Part shown: positions 1-11,099 of the stretch, one piece after another
Layout of the letters: each line of letters begins with the position of its first letter
Numbering within the stretch: position 1 is the stretch's first letter
Assembly (NCBI GenBank): GCA_016165875.1
Contig: JABBOT010000017.1
Span: 1,217,330 to 1,281,329, forward strand
Origin: Acanthopleura granulata
Lineage: Eukaryota > Mollusca > Polyplacophora > Chitonida > Chitonidae
Reading direction: 5' to 3'
Length of the DNA: 64,000 nt
Translations under genes and position numbers: made by a program
The notes under the pieces: generated by a model
Seen by the model: only the letters and a program-made list of their open reading frames with translations
Database searches by the model: none
Told to the model about the DNA's origin: nothing

Positions 1-345
1 CCCTACGTGACACCAAGTGACGTTTCCGTTGAGAAAATTCAACCACTGCATCAACACTGCTCATTTTAAAACCCTTCTTGTAAGGCCATGATTTCACATC
101 AAAATCAATGATGATACATTTAGAAACGCATGTGCGTTATCATTAAAACACATGGATTCCAAACATTTTATCAGTTTTCATTGCCCAAAGGGTCACGTGG
201 TTCACAACCAATCACATAATGCTCTCGTTTGATACAAAAACAAAATTAATCGCATATGTACCAAATTGCCACAGTGAAAATCAGGGTTTTTTGAGTTTTT
301 ATATTAATACATGCGTATATTAATTTTGTTGACAACACTGAAATT
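1..345. other. Unassigned AT-rich sequence
   Basis: I see no coding exon, RNA gene or recognised repeat here. There are short AT-rich runs only. The left edge of the window cuts whatever lies upstream. Confidence 0.5.
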
Positions 346-349
346 TGAG

Positions 350-560
350 TTCTAAACCAGTGAGTCAGGATCTAATAAACTGTCTTGAATATCACTGCAT
401 TCGTTTACCGGATTCTGCTTCTCCATAGCCCTGGTGCTATGGAGCGTGTAATTTGTTACTTCTCAAACGCGTACATAAACAGAATAAAACCATGACTGAA
501 ATATACTGAAATATGCCACACTGTCGTCTCAGTTCTACTTTTACTTGTAGTCTTCTGTAC
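350..560 (+). repeat. Dispersed repeat R5, copy 1
   Basis: This stretch resembles 21260-21520 and 42590-42830. The shared order is a 'ggtgctat/agac' block, a 'gttact-tct-aaac' block and then 'cagaataaaacc-t-actga'. Identity is only moderate by eye, so this is an old dispersed element of unknown class. No reading frame is conserved between copies. Confidence 0.45.
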
Positions 561-1243
561 ATGGAAGAGTTCCTTATTGGTTTATGGCGTTCGCATCTTT
601 TTCAAGAGTTTCCCTATGGTAAACGTGGAAATGGTTGCATGTGTGTTGTGCTTCAGTGTTTTTCTATGGAAATATTTGTGTCACTACGCCTGTATCTGTC
701 ACGAATGTAAAACGCTGAGTGCAAGGCAGCTAGATCTGCTGCTTTCATTTCACCGGTGCTGTTTATTATATGTGTTAACTACACAGTAGTTGAATAACTC
801 TACAGCAGTGACATCACTTTATTTAATTCAGCCACTGGTGCCAAGTAACGTCAGAATTGCAACCATTTGAGCTGATTAGTGAGAATAAAAGCCTAACTGT
901 TGTAAATCATTATCCTGGATATGCTCACGATATTGTAGTTTTTCTTAATAGAATACATGTCATTGATAAACGGTAGATAGTCTTCATCGTTCATTATTGT
1001 TAACCAGTTTCACGCCGAGAGTTCCGAAACAATAGTAGTGAGATTCCAGATGCGAGGCGTGGATGGTTTGATGTACATGTATTCTATCAACGCGAATCCC
1101 TCCGCCTGAGTGAAAGTGGCAACACCATGTTCCGCGTGGCATCTCTGCGTGAAAACAACATGTTGATATGATACAAGGGAGACAATATTGTATAGAAACA
1201 AATCAGCGCTACATTATAGTTATGCCCCTTAGATTTTTCTTAT

Positions 1244-1476
1244 ATATTTGATACCTCTGAATATTTCACTTATACAACGGCGGCCAACATTACGGTGGGA
1301 GGAAACCGGACACAACCAGGGCAAAATGTACGATTACTTGCAGGCTCGTTCAAACGTACGGCCGGATAGGTAGTTAGTGTGAACCAGGCTTAAACTTATA
1401 GCTATCGCAAGAGAGGCACCTGGGCCATTATCCTGCACTTGCGCGCTAACCTCCTCGGCCATGCAGGCCCCTCGAT
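1244..1476 (-). mobile_element. SINE family A copy, diverged
   Basis: The minus-strand element starts with a tRNA-like head (positions 1476 down to about 1400, including the reverse complement of 'gcgcgctaacc'). It passes through the conserved body and ends in the 'cgtataagtgaaatattc' tail near 1270. The middle (about 1325-1390) is strongly diverged or replaced compared with other copies. This copy creates most of a spurious minus-strand reading frame. Confidence 0.8.
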
Positions 1477-1499
1477 TGTCTATGATCCAGTTGCACCAA

Positions 1500-2500
1500 G
1501 AATCACAATCCGTAGTATATTCAATAGTTTGATTGTTTTTAAGTGTCATATTGAAGTATTTTTTATTATCGCGTGTAGTTGCATGAGAATAGGTCATCAC
1601 AATTTCCTTCAAACATATCACCGACCTTTGAAAAGTTCCTGAAAATCGTTCCCACCCGTGACGTCCACATATATAGAGCTTCCAGGTATTAAAAGAAAAA
1701 TGGTAAAAACTTTAAAAACACAGGCTTAATGTGTATATTAGGTCACTAACCTGATGATGCAGAATTCATTTCACTCTTAGAACTTCACTATTGTGCCATA
1801 AATTTTTGCTAAAATTTGCTGAATCCCCTCTTTCCCCTGTACGGGTGCAAGTTTGCCATTTTGGCAAAACAAATGAACGCAGTGAGACTCACCTGTGCTA
1901 GTCTCCATGCGTGTAAATCTCAAATGATGGCGAATTCGGCTGATTCGAGGGCTTTTTCACTCAATGAAGAAACTTGAGCTAAATATGAATGAAAACAGCT
2001 GTCCACAAGCGGCAACGACATCGGCCATCTTCGGCCGCTAACACCAAATAGTGCAAACTTCAATTTCCACAACACCGGACAATGATCCGCGTGGAAAGAC
2101 TTAAAATCAACTATTTCTGAGATATGTAACGTTCCCATGACGTCCTCAACTAGCCGAAATTAGGATAAACTTACACTTTTGGACCAACATAACGTGCCTT
2201 ATTGCTGAACGGTGGCTCAAAACTGTGATATTGCAAGCGAATACAAGAGGCCGACCTCGTAGACAAGACATTTATACAAATGTTTTATTTTTAATGCTCT
2301 GCATTTGTTTGTTGTTTTTTTTGGGGGGGGGCGGGTGTTTTTTGTTTTGTCCTTTTCTTATTTCTGAGTCAAAACCTGCGCACCGCCGTATATTAGATGT
2401 TATCGTGGTTGTGTTGTATCTAACGCAATGCGCATATAATCTAATCGACCAATTCTTGGAAAGCTGTCACTGTGGTTTAGTTTTTGAAGCGGGCGTTGTG
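1500..2500. other. Unassigned sequence with a GC-skewed homopolymer
   Basis: No gene or recognised repeat was found. A run of nine G followed by CGGG lies near 2322-2335. A minus-strand frame at 1920-2138 contains a short ADHCPV stretch that recalls the end of a LINE endonuclease, but the match is too short to call. Confidence 0.4.
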
Positions 2501-2802
2501 TGCTTACATAGATAGTAAATCATTTCACAGTCGGCTGTGTTAGGCTATGCTGCACGTTTGTCAGAGTTGACAAGTGCATATACATACCAAGAATGGTGTT
2601 GCTCTTGTTCCCCAGCTTTACCAGAGTGTAATGGTGTAAAACTACAGTGAAAACAACCGAGGAGAGACTTTTATTTCCGGACAGCAGATTTCCTTCTACA
2701 ACGATGCCTGATCGGCTAGGCACTGTAAGCAGAAGTATGCACATACAGCTCTTCATAGTTATGGAAGGAGAATATCCAACATCGGGGATTTAAAACATTT
2801 CA

Positions 2803-3150
2803 GAGGATTATATCACTGGTATAAATCGAAGAAACTGTGACTCCTCTGAGGACTCGTTGGAAGCTTGGAGTCGTGGCGGAATTTCGATCGACAAGCATGA
2901 AGAGCGAATAAGAGTTCTGGAACAGCCAACCTGTGAGCTCCTGCAAAAAGTTGAAAAACAAGCAAAAGCAATTTATGAGCAACTGGTGTTAGAGAGGCAA
3001 GTCGAGACTCGCCCGTTGGGACTAGTCCCTAACCCAATAAGTGTGGAGCCTAATCCGGCAGAGTATGCTCTTAACGCCTGCAATGCGGAGCCTAACTTGG
3101 TAGAGCGTGAGCCTGAGAAGATGAAACATAAAACAAATCCGGCAGCATAA
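2803..3150 (+). CDS. Candidate terminal exon, coiled-coil then proline-rich tail
   Basis: I do not recognise this protein. The frame is open from an AG acceptor (…aacatttcag, ending at 2802) to a TAA at 3148-3150, about 115 codons. The first part is rich in charged residues (EERIRVLEQ…LLQKVEKQAKAIYEQLVLERQ) and looks like a helical coiled coil. The second part has imperfect repeats around SVEPNPAEYA and NAEPNLVERE. The amphipathic composition argues for real coding sequence over chance. Phase and upstream exons are unknown, and nothing on the plus strand just upstream looks like a partner. It could also be the 3' end of an unrecognised mobile-element ORF. Confidence 0.35.
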   Translation, partial: EDYITGINRRNCDSSEDSLEAWSRGGISIDKHEERIRVLEQPTCELLQKVEKQAKAIYEQLVLERQVETRPLGLVPNPISVEPNPAEYALNACNAEPNLVEREPEKMKHKTNPAA

Positions 3151-3159
3151 CAGGCTAAC

Positions 3160-4760
3160 TTTAATGTACTGTAAAATGCACTTTATAATCTAACTCCTTA
3201 AGTCTGGTGTTAAAAATCGGTATTCAGTACGCATGCGAATATGTACACCTGGGAATGATATATCAGGAAATACTAGCAATATTGAAACATGATAGAAATC
3301 GAAATAACCTCTCCTGTCTGCCGATATAACGGTCAGTGCATTTTTAGATTGGGCCTACACTTAATGTCCCTTTTATCGCTTCACATTTAACCAATATCAG
3401 TTGGTACACCCACAGTGTTATGATGGGGGACGGAAATGTCTTTAAATACGCATTGCCTCGGTCAACAGGTTGCCCACAGTGTATAAAATCTAGTGGTAAG
3501 TGTATATATTCTTCCACATTCTTCTACGAAGCGAGCCTTGATGAAGTCATTGTGATGTTCGTGGAAGGCTACTGTCTCTCTCTTTGTGATCACATGATTT
3601 CGTTTAGATTTTAGTGTCATTTGCCTGGGGAACAGATTTCATTTCAAGCGAAGATAATGAAGATAGAGGCCGACACAAAACGGAATTGTAGGCTCTCTTC
3701 TCCAAGTACCTAAAGATATACGACAACCTGCTTATTTCCGTGAAACATCACTCAATTCTACGTAGGACCACCACCCACTGCCTGGTTACTTTTTTGCGAA
3801 CAGTGTCATTTATAAGTGCAACACTATGAAGATTTCATTGCGAGTGAATGTAATGAAGAAGGAGTCCTACAGAAAACTGAAGTGTCCCCTCTCCTCTCTC
3901 TCTGTATAAAAGTACTCACATTTCAGTATACTTTCTGTGTCACTCATTTTAAATCTAATATCCACAAATACATTCTTCAGGATGAATAGGGCGTACAAGT
4001 CCAGAATAAATGCGTGATATTATCCATGTCATTGTTCATAATTCTTATACTCAAGGTTTACCTCTCGCAGATACCAAGCAGTTGTAACAAAAAGTCATAC
4101 ATGGATTGGGCATTCTCGTTTAGCGCATAATCTTATTTTCGACGAAAGCAACTGCTCCAAAGTTTTAGATGGGATGCCCACAGGCCATCAAATTAGACTT
4201 GCTAAACAGTGTACGTGCTACTATAACAGTTAATCCCAGCGCAGATTGTTACCCTTGTTTGTATTAATTAGATAAACAGTTACCTGATGGTTTAAGTATG
4301 AAGGATTACAGTATATTACAAGGCCTTCAAAGCTAAACCGATTTTGACTCCTTGCACATCACTGTCTGGATGTTGAGAGCTTCATCAGAAGTTTACATAC
4401 ATGCATAAATTGGTTTACATGGCTACTTCATTCCATGGATTTATTGGCGTGCATTTATGTTCTTTCACTAACAAAACAAGGGGAAGCAGCCAACCGTCCG
4501 GAATGGAATTGATTTCTCTTCCGTGGGGCCTATATGACCCATGTTATGTACGTTCAAAAGATACAAAGGTAATGATTGGAGAGCTCGATTCATGCCCGAG
4601 TTGTAATTTTCGGTGGATTGTCAGAGTTGGGTTAACGATATACCAGGCCAGAAAGCAATATTCGTCTTTCCAAAGTGTAGCAGGGAGACACGGAATATTG
4701 TCATAATCTTATGTCCTCATTGCTGTTTAATTCGATGTTCAAGATCTGTTTAACATTATG
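3160..4760. other. Unassigned sequence
   Basis: No exon, RNA gene or known repeat is supported. A plus-strand frame at 4401-4706 reaches 101 codons but has no family signature, splice context or repeat structure, so I do not call it. Confidence 0.4.
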
Positions 4761-4769
4761 CTATCAAGA

Positions 4770-4860
4770 CGACAGTTTTATGGGTGGAGAAAATCAGAGT
4801 GCATGGGATAAAAATCACCGATGGCATGTTACCGACGAACTTTTCAAAGTATCACGTATA
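4770..4860 (-). mobile_element. Fragment of a SINE body variant
   Basis: This piece aligns by eye with 12505-12590: both read 'cagttttatg-gtggaga', then 'g-gcac-gggataaa', then 'ggca-gttac-gac-aac'. It is a variant of the family A body without the usual tail or head. It is short and diverged. Confidence 0.4.
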
Positions 4861-5335
4861 GACAGATCAACATTTGACGGTGGTTTAGTTTTTCACCAGT
4901 GCCTTACATGTATAAGCAGTAAGAACAAACTGAATCTTCCACTATGTGTGCCATAAAGATTGCAAACTTTTAGACGTTAATCCGCAAATCAAATATAAAG
5001 ATATCTATGTTTTACTCTTTGTCCACACAAATTCTAGTAGTAAAACACAATCATATGGAGGAAGTGGTCCGTCGATTGAATTGCTCGGCGTGGCATATAG
5101 GCCTATGCAAATTATCTCAGCTAAAGATTATAGTGGGGACTGTTGTATGTCATTTTTATAGTCGTCAATCGCTGGCTGTGCTGAATTGTGGGCCTGAACC
5201 GCGTTAAATACCATGCTCCGAGCCTTTACACTCTGTTATTAGCTTTAATTTTTCAACACCTTTAACTATTCAGTTTACACTTACATGCATGTCTATCCAT
5301 TATGTGTCATGCATGTATGGCGTTTCTATCTTTCC

Positions 5336-5553
5336 TGGCAGAGGGTTTAGTCTGCTAGTGCAGGGTAATGACACAGGTGCCTCTCACCAATGCGACCGCT
5401 GTGAACTCGAGCTCGGCACAAGCCGGCTGGAAGGTCCGCCAACCTACGGATGATCGTGGATTTCCCCCGTGCTCTTCTCGGTTTCCTCTCACCACAAGGC
5501 TGCTTGCCGTCGTACAAGTTATGGTGTAAAACACAAGTCAAATAAATAACACA
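5336..5553 (+). mobile_element. SINE family A copy
   Basis: The order runs from a partial tRNA-like head ('ctagtgcagggtaatgacacagg', box-B-like 'gtgaactcgagctc') through the conserved body ('ggatttcccccgtgctcttctcggtttcctc') to the tail 'gtcgtacaagttatggtgtaaaacac…caaataaata'. The extreme 5' end is degraded and the tail has a small deletion. Confidence 0.85.
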
Positions 5554-5559
5554 AGCAGT

Positions 5560-7680
5560 TCCTCAGGCGGTTGTTGTGGCTTCTCTTGGTATATTTTGAC
5601 GGGAACTAAGAAAAAGTCATCTGTTCACAACCAAGGGCTCTCTGCATACAGTCTACCAAGCTCTGGAGTAAGCAATGAATTAGTCTCTCCTATAGACCTC
5701 TCTCCGCAATTGATAACCAGCAAGAAAACCTGGCCTTAAATGCATAAGTCGCCAATGTAAGTCGCTTGGTAAATCACCAAAAATTTAATATATACCTATG
5801 TACATTTCTGAAAGACACAGTTGATTCTACAGACTGTTTATTCGTGTATAATTATCAAAGTTAAATGCTTTGGCCTTTACAGGACAAAGTGTAGATCTGG
5901 TTCGTAATAGTGAGGCTTATTCCTTTTTCCGAGGAACAGACATCTTACATCTTTATTTTCTGAAAGAACTCATTTTTCTCTTAAGATTGTGACTCGCTTA
6001 GATAGAAAGTATAGGGCGTCGAAAGATTACAATATATCTATAGTGGTCATAAGTTTAGCAAATGGATTTATTACAATGATGACCCGATTGTGTAATAGGC
6101 TTCTAATAACTTTTATATATTTCTGAATTAACGTCAGTGATTAACTATACTTTGGTATAGCCTAACTTAAATGATACATCTCTATAGGTGCGTTGTTTCG
6201 ATTACTTCTTCTTCCTCTCCACTCTCTTTAATAGAAGTCAGTGAAGATAGAAACTACGCAGCTATGCAAATGTAACAACCGTGAAAAGGGTCATAATGTC
6301 GCGGCATAACGTTGCTGATTTTGAAGATGGATTTTTTTTATCTCACCACTTCCGATTATTCACTTTTCTACATACATCCAGAGCTTAGCCGACCCTCGCA
6401 TACAAGCCATCAAATAAAATGGGTATTCCAGGTCAATAAAAGCATGACCATCATATGTTTAGTTGTTGCTGGTGAAAATGACCTAATAACATTTTACAAC
6501 ATTAAAAATTGTTTCTCCATTGAATGTTACCAGCTTTATTTTTCATTGATATATTATATCTTACATATGGATGTATCTTTGATAAGTGATGGACTAGGCT
6601 GTTTTTGAATTTGATCTGGCAAAAATCGCCCCTTTACGGTTCATAAATGGTATACAAATGGACTTAACGCTTACAGTGAATTTGTCCCCCGTGGTTTTTA
6701 GTGTCACGTTTCCATTGGCTGGAGCATAGTAGGGAACTATATATGTGTATATTTCTGGTATGTTATGTATCTTTGTTTAATCCCTATATATATGCATGTA
6801 TATGTATATGTACATATATATAAAGATCACATTAACCACTGCATTTCGGGATGCGTAGATGATTTGTTATTCAGTTGTATGAGTTGAATTTTATAGGCGA
6901 TAGGGATTCTTTTATTACTTAGGGTAAGAAAACTCCCTCTGTCCTGCGTGACTTGGCAAAAATGTTGAGTAACTTTTTACAACAAAGAGGGGTCACAAAA
7001 TGTTATTTAGGTCTGTGAACTTAGGAAGTACCTGAAAGAAAGAGGAGTCATTTGCACGTCCTGAACACGGTGAGAGAGGTGATCAGTAAAGCCAACAGGA
7101 ACAACATTTTTGACCAGTCACATCATACACCAGGGCTCGTTTTATCCTTAGTGAAAAGGGAGTTCAAACCCAAAGCTTCCGTATTAAATTCCTTTGCTTC
7201 AGCATACATCCATACGTACATAAATTAGTTTTCGTTGCGACTCCAGACTGTTCCAATCAATAATGGTCACAATGCTGTGGCTTAACCCATGCTTCAGCCA
7301 ACAGCAACGGACAATATAAATCCATACACCTTGATTGTATATTATGAGCACTTAATTTTTAACTGGACATTCTACATCCTCAAATGTTTCAAATTTATTC
7401 ACAATATATAAGAACTTATCTTACTCTGCGCAAACTGTATTATGGGCCGCGCCAATCAAGAAATCAATCAGTCAATCAATAAATGCCTTTTGCATTTATA
7501 CCCAAATTAAATTTTACACCCGTAACAGAAGAGTAGCCTTAAATTGACAGAACACGGTTTTCTGTGAAGACGGTAACAGTGTATCTTTTAGACATAACTT
7601 TGACAATCGATTTCTGTCCTCCCCTTTTCATTTGAAAGCAATTTCCGCTAACATTCAAAAGTAAGTTTCAGATATAAAAT
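5560..7680. other. Unassigned AT-rich sequence with a TA-rich microsatellite
   Basis: No exon or recognised transposon is visible. Around 6784-6826 is a degenerate microsatellite of alternating TA, TG and CA dinucleotides. Confidence 0.45.
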
Positions 7681-7811
7681 TCAAGAGGTTTATTTATTTG
7701 GCTATTATTTGAAGTGAAAGGTCATTCAAAAATGAAGTCATGGTGAGAGAAAAGACCAATAGAATCTGTATCTGAAAATACCTTCACTGATTCTTTGTAT
7801 TCCTTTCCAAA

Positions 7812-7946
7812 TTAAACGTAGTCAGACGTGTTGATTTCATGAAGGGTTTTACGGACCATATTGATGACGTGGTTCACCAGTGACGTCCCAAAACTTTGTA
7901 CACCTTTCATGTTTAGCTCTGAACAAAGTTCTTGCAAGGGGTACTT
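7812..7946 (-). CDS. Candidate last coding exon, unknown protein
   Basis: On the minus strand a fair acceptor (…aaggaaacattacag, ending at 7947) is followed by 44 codons and a TAA at 7814-7812. The peptide begins KYPLQELCSELNMKG and continues with an amphipathic helix-like segment (SLVNHVINMVRKTLHEI) ending in DYV. Protein-like composition and an AATAAA-type signal about 115 bases downstream (plus-strand tttatt near 7690-7698) support a 3' terminal exon. I do not recognise the family. It is phase 0 if the acceptor is right. It could belong to the lectin-like locus upstream on the same strand or to an unrelated gene. Confidence 0.4.
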   Translation of the reverse strand, partial: KYPLQELCSELNMKGVQSFGTSLVNHVINMVRKTLHEINTSDYV

Positions 7947-8474
7947 CTGTAATGTTTCCTTGTTTATTAAAAAGGTAATATGACAATACATTTCTGCTTC
8001 TGGGCCAGAGTAAAGTAGGCCCGGTGTCATTGGTGAACCATATTATGAATATGGTCCATAAATCCACCATATAATCAGAACATTTGACTCCATTTAATTG
8101 AATGTACAAAAATCTAAAACATTCAGCGAAAATTACATCAAATACGGCTTTTAATGGTCAGTTCAATCACCATAATTTCATTTTCCGTGGTTGTTCCCTT
8201 TAAGGTTATACATGCACCCAAGAACGTTTTACCTCTAATATCGCTGTTGCTTTCCTGGGTAAAGGTAACCAGAGTGACCATGAGAAACCACCGATCTTTG
8301 ACAACTCTCTATCTACAACATATAGGTGAACAACACATGGTCCATAGGGAGCCTCAAGCTCCACAAGCAGCACAAAAACTACATGAGAGTTCTCACCTGG
8401 CTATTGTCAGCAAGGCATCCCAGGCCTTATAGATTCCCACGGCTAGATCTGAACCGTTATCCCTTGCGGCCCTG

Positions 8475-8790
8475 GGACCCGTCTTACAAAGCTGGCGTAA
8501 GGCTGCGACTGGGCGTAAGCCTGTCGATTGTATGTCGCAGGAAAGACTGACCGTCTTACAAAGCTGGAGTAGCTGCGACTTGATGTAAAGTTTGGTGCAA
8601 ATTTACACCTATCCTGGAGCAGACGTAAATTCCGTATTCTAAATATGGCGGCGCTTGTGGTGTTTCATAGGCACACCTTAAGCATTGCGACAACTTTAGT
8701 AAGGCGCTACTAAGAGCTGACGGAAGCAGCTACTAAAGCGGGCGTAAATGTCAACGTCTGACATAAGCTAATGCAGCTTTGTGACATTTA
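8475..8790. mobile_element. Possible MITE with terminal inverted repeats
   Basis: The left end reads 'cccgtcttacaaagctggcg' and the right end, near 8770-8785, reads 'atgcagctttgtgacat', whose reverse complement (atgtcacaaagctgcat) resembles the left end. The left motif is repeated at about 8550 ('ccgtcttacaaagctgg'), suggesting a nested or duplicated end. No transposase is encoded, so it would be a non-autonomous DNA element about 310 bp long. I could not confirm a target-site duplication. Confidence 0.4.
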
Positions 8791-9351
8791 AAGAGATGCC
8801 TCTTTAACCAGTGGACACTGCACGGCCGACCTCATCATAAGAATGGCAATACAACTGAATAAAACGCTTGCAGTGAAGTGAGTTCTTATTGGCTTTAGAA
8901 TGGAAATGCCTCCATTTAGGTAAGCTTGTTGGTAATCGAGAATCAGTGGTAACCTGGGTCCGGTCGCTAAAAACTGTTCTAAATAATACCGGTATCAAAT
9001 TCTATTGTGTACATAATATTCAGCTTAAAAAACTTAGCTTAAACGCACTTCATATTGTGTATGCTGTTACACGATTATTTTGGTGCAAAACTGAAGACGA
9101 CTTGAAGTTTAATTTGCAATTAGGCCCAACAACTGGACCCTGGAGTTTAGGAACGATTTATGTTTGCATCACCCTCTGAACAATTTAACCGTAGAAATAT
9201 GTTGAAGATAAAACTTTTGATAAAGACTGTTACTGAAGTTGGAAGGTTCAGTAACCAGTGCAGTTTATTATTAGACAGACATACAGTTACAATGTAGAAA
9301 TACAGAAGTTATTCATTCGATTGCATTTTGACGTCCAATCAGCGACTCTCA

Positions 9352-9478
9352 TTAATGTTGTTTCTGACCTCCACGACGTTTCAGACCTCCACGACGCTTC
9401 AGACCACGATGACGTCTACCTCGCCTCCATTTGCGTGGAAAGTGTGTGACACACTTGGCATAGCAGTTACAGTACCGC
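9352..9478 (-). CDS. Candidate terminal exon with Cys cluster and arginine-rich tail
   Basis: On the minus strand a strong pyrimidine-rich acceptor (ttcttctgtcttttcag) ends at 9479. After one base that completes a split codon, the frame reads RYCNCYAKCVTHFPRKW. A basic tail follows with repeated 'GLKRRGG' units and a TAA at 9354-9352. AATAAA lies about 75 bases downstream (plus-strand tttatt at 9274-9279). Acceptor, stop and poly(A) signal together make a convincing last-exon layout for about 41 residues. The basic repeat arises from an 18-bp DNA duplication. The family is unknown. The opposite strand is also open as an acidic Ser/Asp/His repeat, so the coding strand is not certain. Confidence 0.4.
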
Positions 9479-9765
9479 CTGAAAAGACAGAAGAATTATC
9501 ATATTCCACGGCTATAATTAAATAACATGCATTAATATTCATTCGCTCTCAAATTAATCAACGCAAGGTAACTAAATGTTTTATAAAATTATTTTACGGT
9601 CCCTGTGATCTTTATAAAATTTGCCCACAAGTGTTGCTGACGTCAAATTGTAACGTCAGCTAAGTAGACATATACAGCCAATATTTGTAGTTGATCATAA
9701 CGGGATCTGTGGCGTTCACTACAAAGGCGAAATCCGCGCATTTAGCGTAAAGGGAAAGATTATTG

Positions 9766-10140
9766 GTCTGTTGTATTGGACGAGAAGGTAAGCCATGTAG
9801 TGCAAAACCAGTGGGTGGTGAGTGTGACTTGGAGAGCTCAGAGATCAGTGGTCTGTTGTATGGAGCGATACAGTGGACCAACCGGGCAGTGCAAAACCAG
9901 CGGGTGGTGAGTGCGACATGGAAAACTCATTGATCAGCTGTCTGTTGTATGGAGCAAAAAGCTGGGCAAGTCGAGCAGTACAAAACCAGAGGGTGGTGAG
10001 TTTGACCGGAGGCCTCAGAGATCAGTGGTCTGTTGTATGGAGCGGGACGATGAGCCAACCGGGCAGTGCAAAACCAGCGGGTTTTGAATTTGGCCTGGAG
10101 AGCTCATTGATCGGTGGTCTGGTTCAATGGAGTGAGAGCA
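9766..10140 (+). repeat. Minisatellite, about 88-bp unit, just over 4 copies
   Basis: The landmark 'gtctgttgtat' starts at 9766, 9851, 9940 and 10028, with a diverged copy (gtctggttcaat) at 10117. Spacing is therefore 85, 89, 88 and 89. Each unit also holds 'gggcagtgcaaaaccag-gggtggtgag' and an 'agagatcagtg' block. The unit is not a multiple of three, so the plus-strand reading frame through it is probably incidental. Confidence 0.9.
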
Positions 10141-10271
10141 ACTCCATCAAGAATGACAGATTCTATTAATGTCTAACTATTCAAGACCCTACAATTGCCA
10201 GCGACTCTTATTTACTTACCTGACTGACACAGGTAGAAAAATTGTTGTGTACAGATTGTGTCAAACCAAAA

Positions 10272-10478
10272 TTGCGATGGCTGTGAGCTCAAGCCGAGCT
10301 CTAGCTGGGTTCTCTGCCGGTCGAACGTGGGACGGTATCCTCGCAACCTACGTATGGTTGTGGGTTTCCCCCGAGTTTTGCCCGGTTTCCTCTCACCACA
10401 TTGCTGCATGGCCGCCGTCGTATAAGTGAAATATTCTTGAGTACGGAGTAAAACATCAATGAAATAAATTAATTAAGT
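10272..10478 (+). mobile_element. SINE family A copy, 5'-truncated
   Basis: It begins inside the tRNA-like head at the box-B-like 'gtgagctcaagccgagctc'. It continues through the body ('gtgggtttcccccgagttttgcccggtttcctctcaccac') and ends in a full tail ('gtcgtataagtgaaatattcttgagtacggagtaaaaca') with an AATAAATTAATT end. Confidence 0.88.
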
Positions 10479-10836
10479 AAGGAATTATCATTATTATCAT
10501 TATAATTATTGTTGTTGTTAAAAAGTAATCAAGGTCGGTCCATTGTTATGGAGATCAATGCTAAATGAAAACGGTGGATGTTGGCAGGGAAGGTTCCCCA
10601 TAGTCGCATGAACATCAACGACATAATGAAGGCAAGGGCCTTACATGTGTATGGGAGGTTCAGTACGCATATAATACCTGAACATGTGTGGCTTATTGCA
10701 TGTTTTTGCTGTTGAGTTCCCTGTGAGTGCATTACAATTCCTCCACGTCAATATTTAATCATGTAAATGTATCAGACTTTGGGTGTGTACACCATATGAG
10801 AAAACAATGTTTTGTCATAACATAAGCGTGTCTTAC

Positions 10837-11016
10837 CTATCCAAATAGTATCAAATGGCTCCCCTGGAATAATAAGTTGCTCAAATTCGTTATGAAGGCT
10901 AACCAGGTTGCCCCCATTCTCTTGACATGCCGCCTCTGCAGCTTGTTGTGAACCTGCATGGCTAGACGTAATGCATTTCCTAGCCTTCAAAATTCCACGT
11001 TCACAGGGTGGCGTCG
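10837..11016 (-). CDS. C-type lectin-like domain exon (N-terminal half)
   Basis: The exon sits between a strong acceptor (gtttctttctag, ending at 11017) and a strong donor (ATAG|gtaaga, intron from 10836). It is 180 bases and phase 1 at both ends. The peptide has the hallmarks of the first half of a C-type lectin fold: an early Cys (PPCERG), a second Cys (RKCITSS), a helix with Cys (AAEAACQENGGNLVSLHNEFE) and the closing WIG motif (DTIWIG) at the end of strand 2. Family proteins bind sugars or other ligands outside the cell, usually after secretion. The expected second half, with the WND-type site and the last two cysteines, was not found downstream (10836-9479), which holds a SINE and the minisatellite. 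Ligand specificity cannot be judged. Confidence 0.75.
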
Positions 11017-11099
11017 CTAGAAAGAAACACAAAAGCATCATTATACGTTTAAATAATCACACAGAAATAACAATATGAGAATCTACATGTTAAAAGAAA

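Noticed and set aside
1334..1621. Minus-strand 95-codon frame with Cys and Trp residues resembling an extracellular domain
   Set aside because: More than half of it is the tRNA-like head and body of the SINE at 1244-1476 read on one strand.
1920..2138. Minus-strand frame with ADHCPV, resembling a LINE endonuclease end
   Set aside because: A six-residue resemblance without the surrounding endonuclease motifs is not enough.
9873..10169. Plus-strand 98-codon frame with repeated NQPGSAKPAG-like peptides
   Set aside because: It is the 88-bp minisatellite read through; the unit is not a multiple of three, so the peptide repeat is not maintained in frame.
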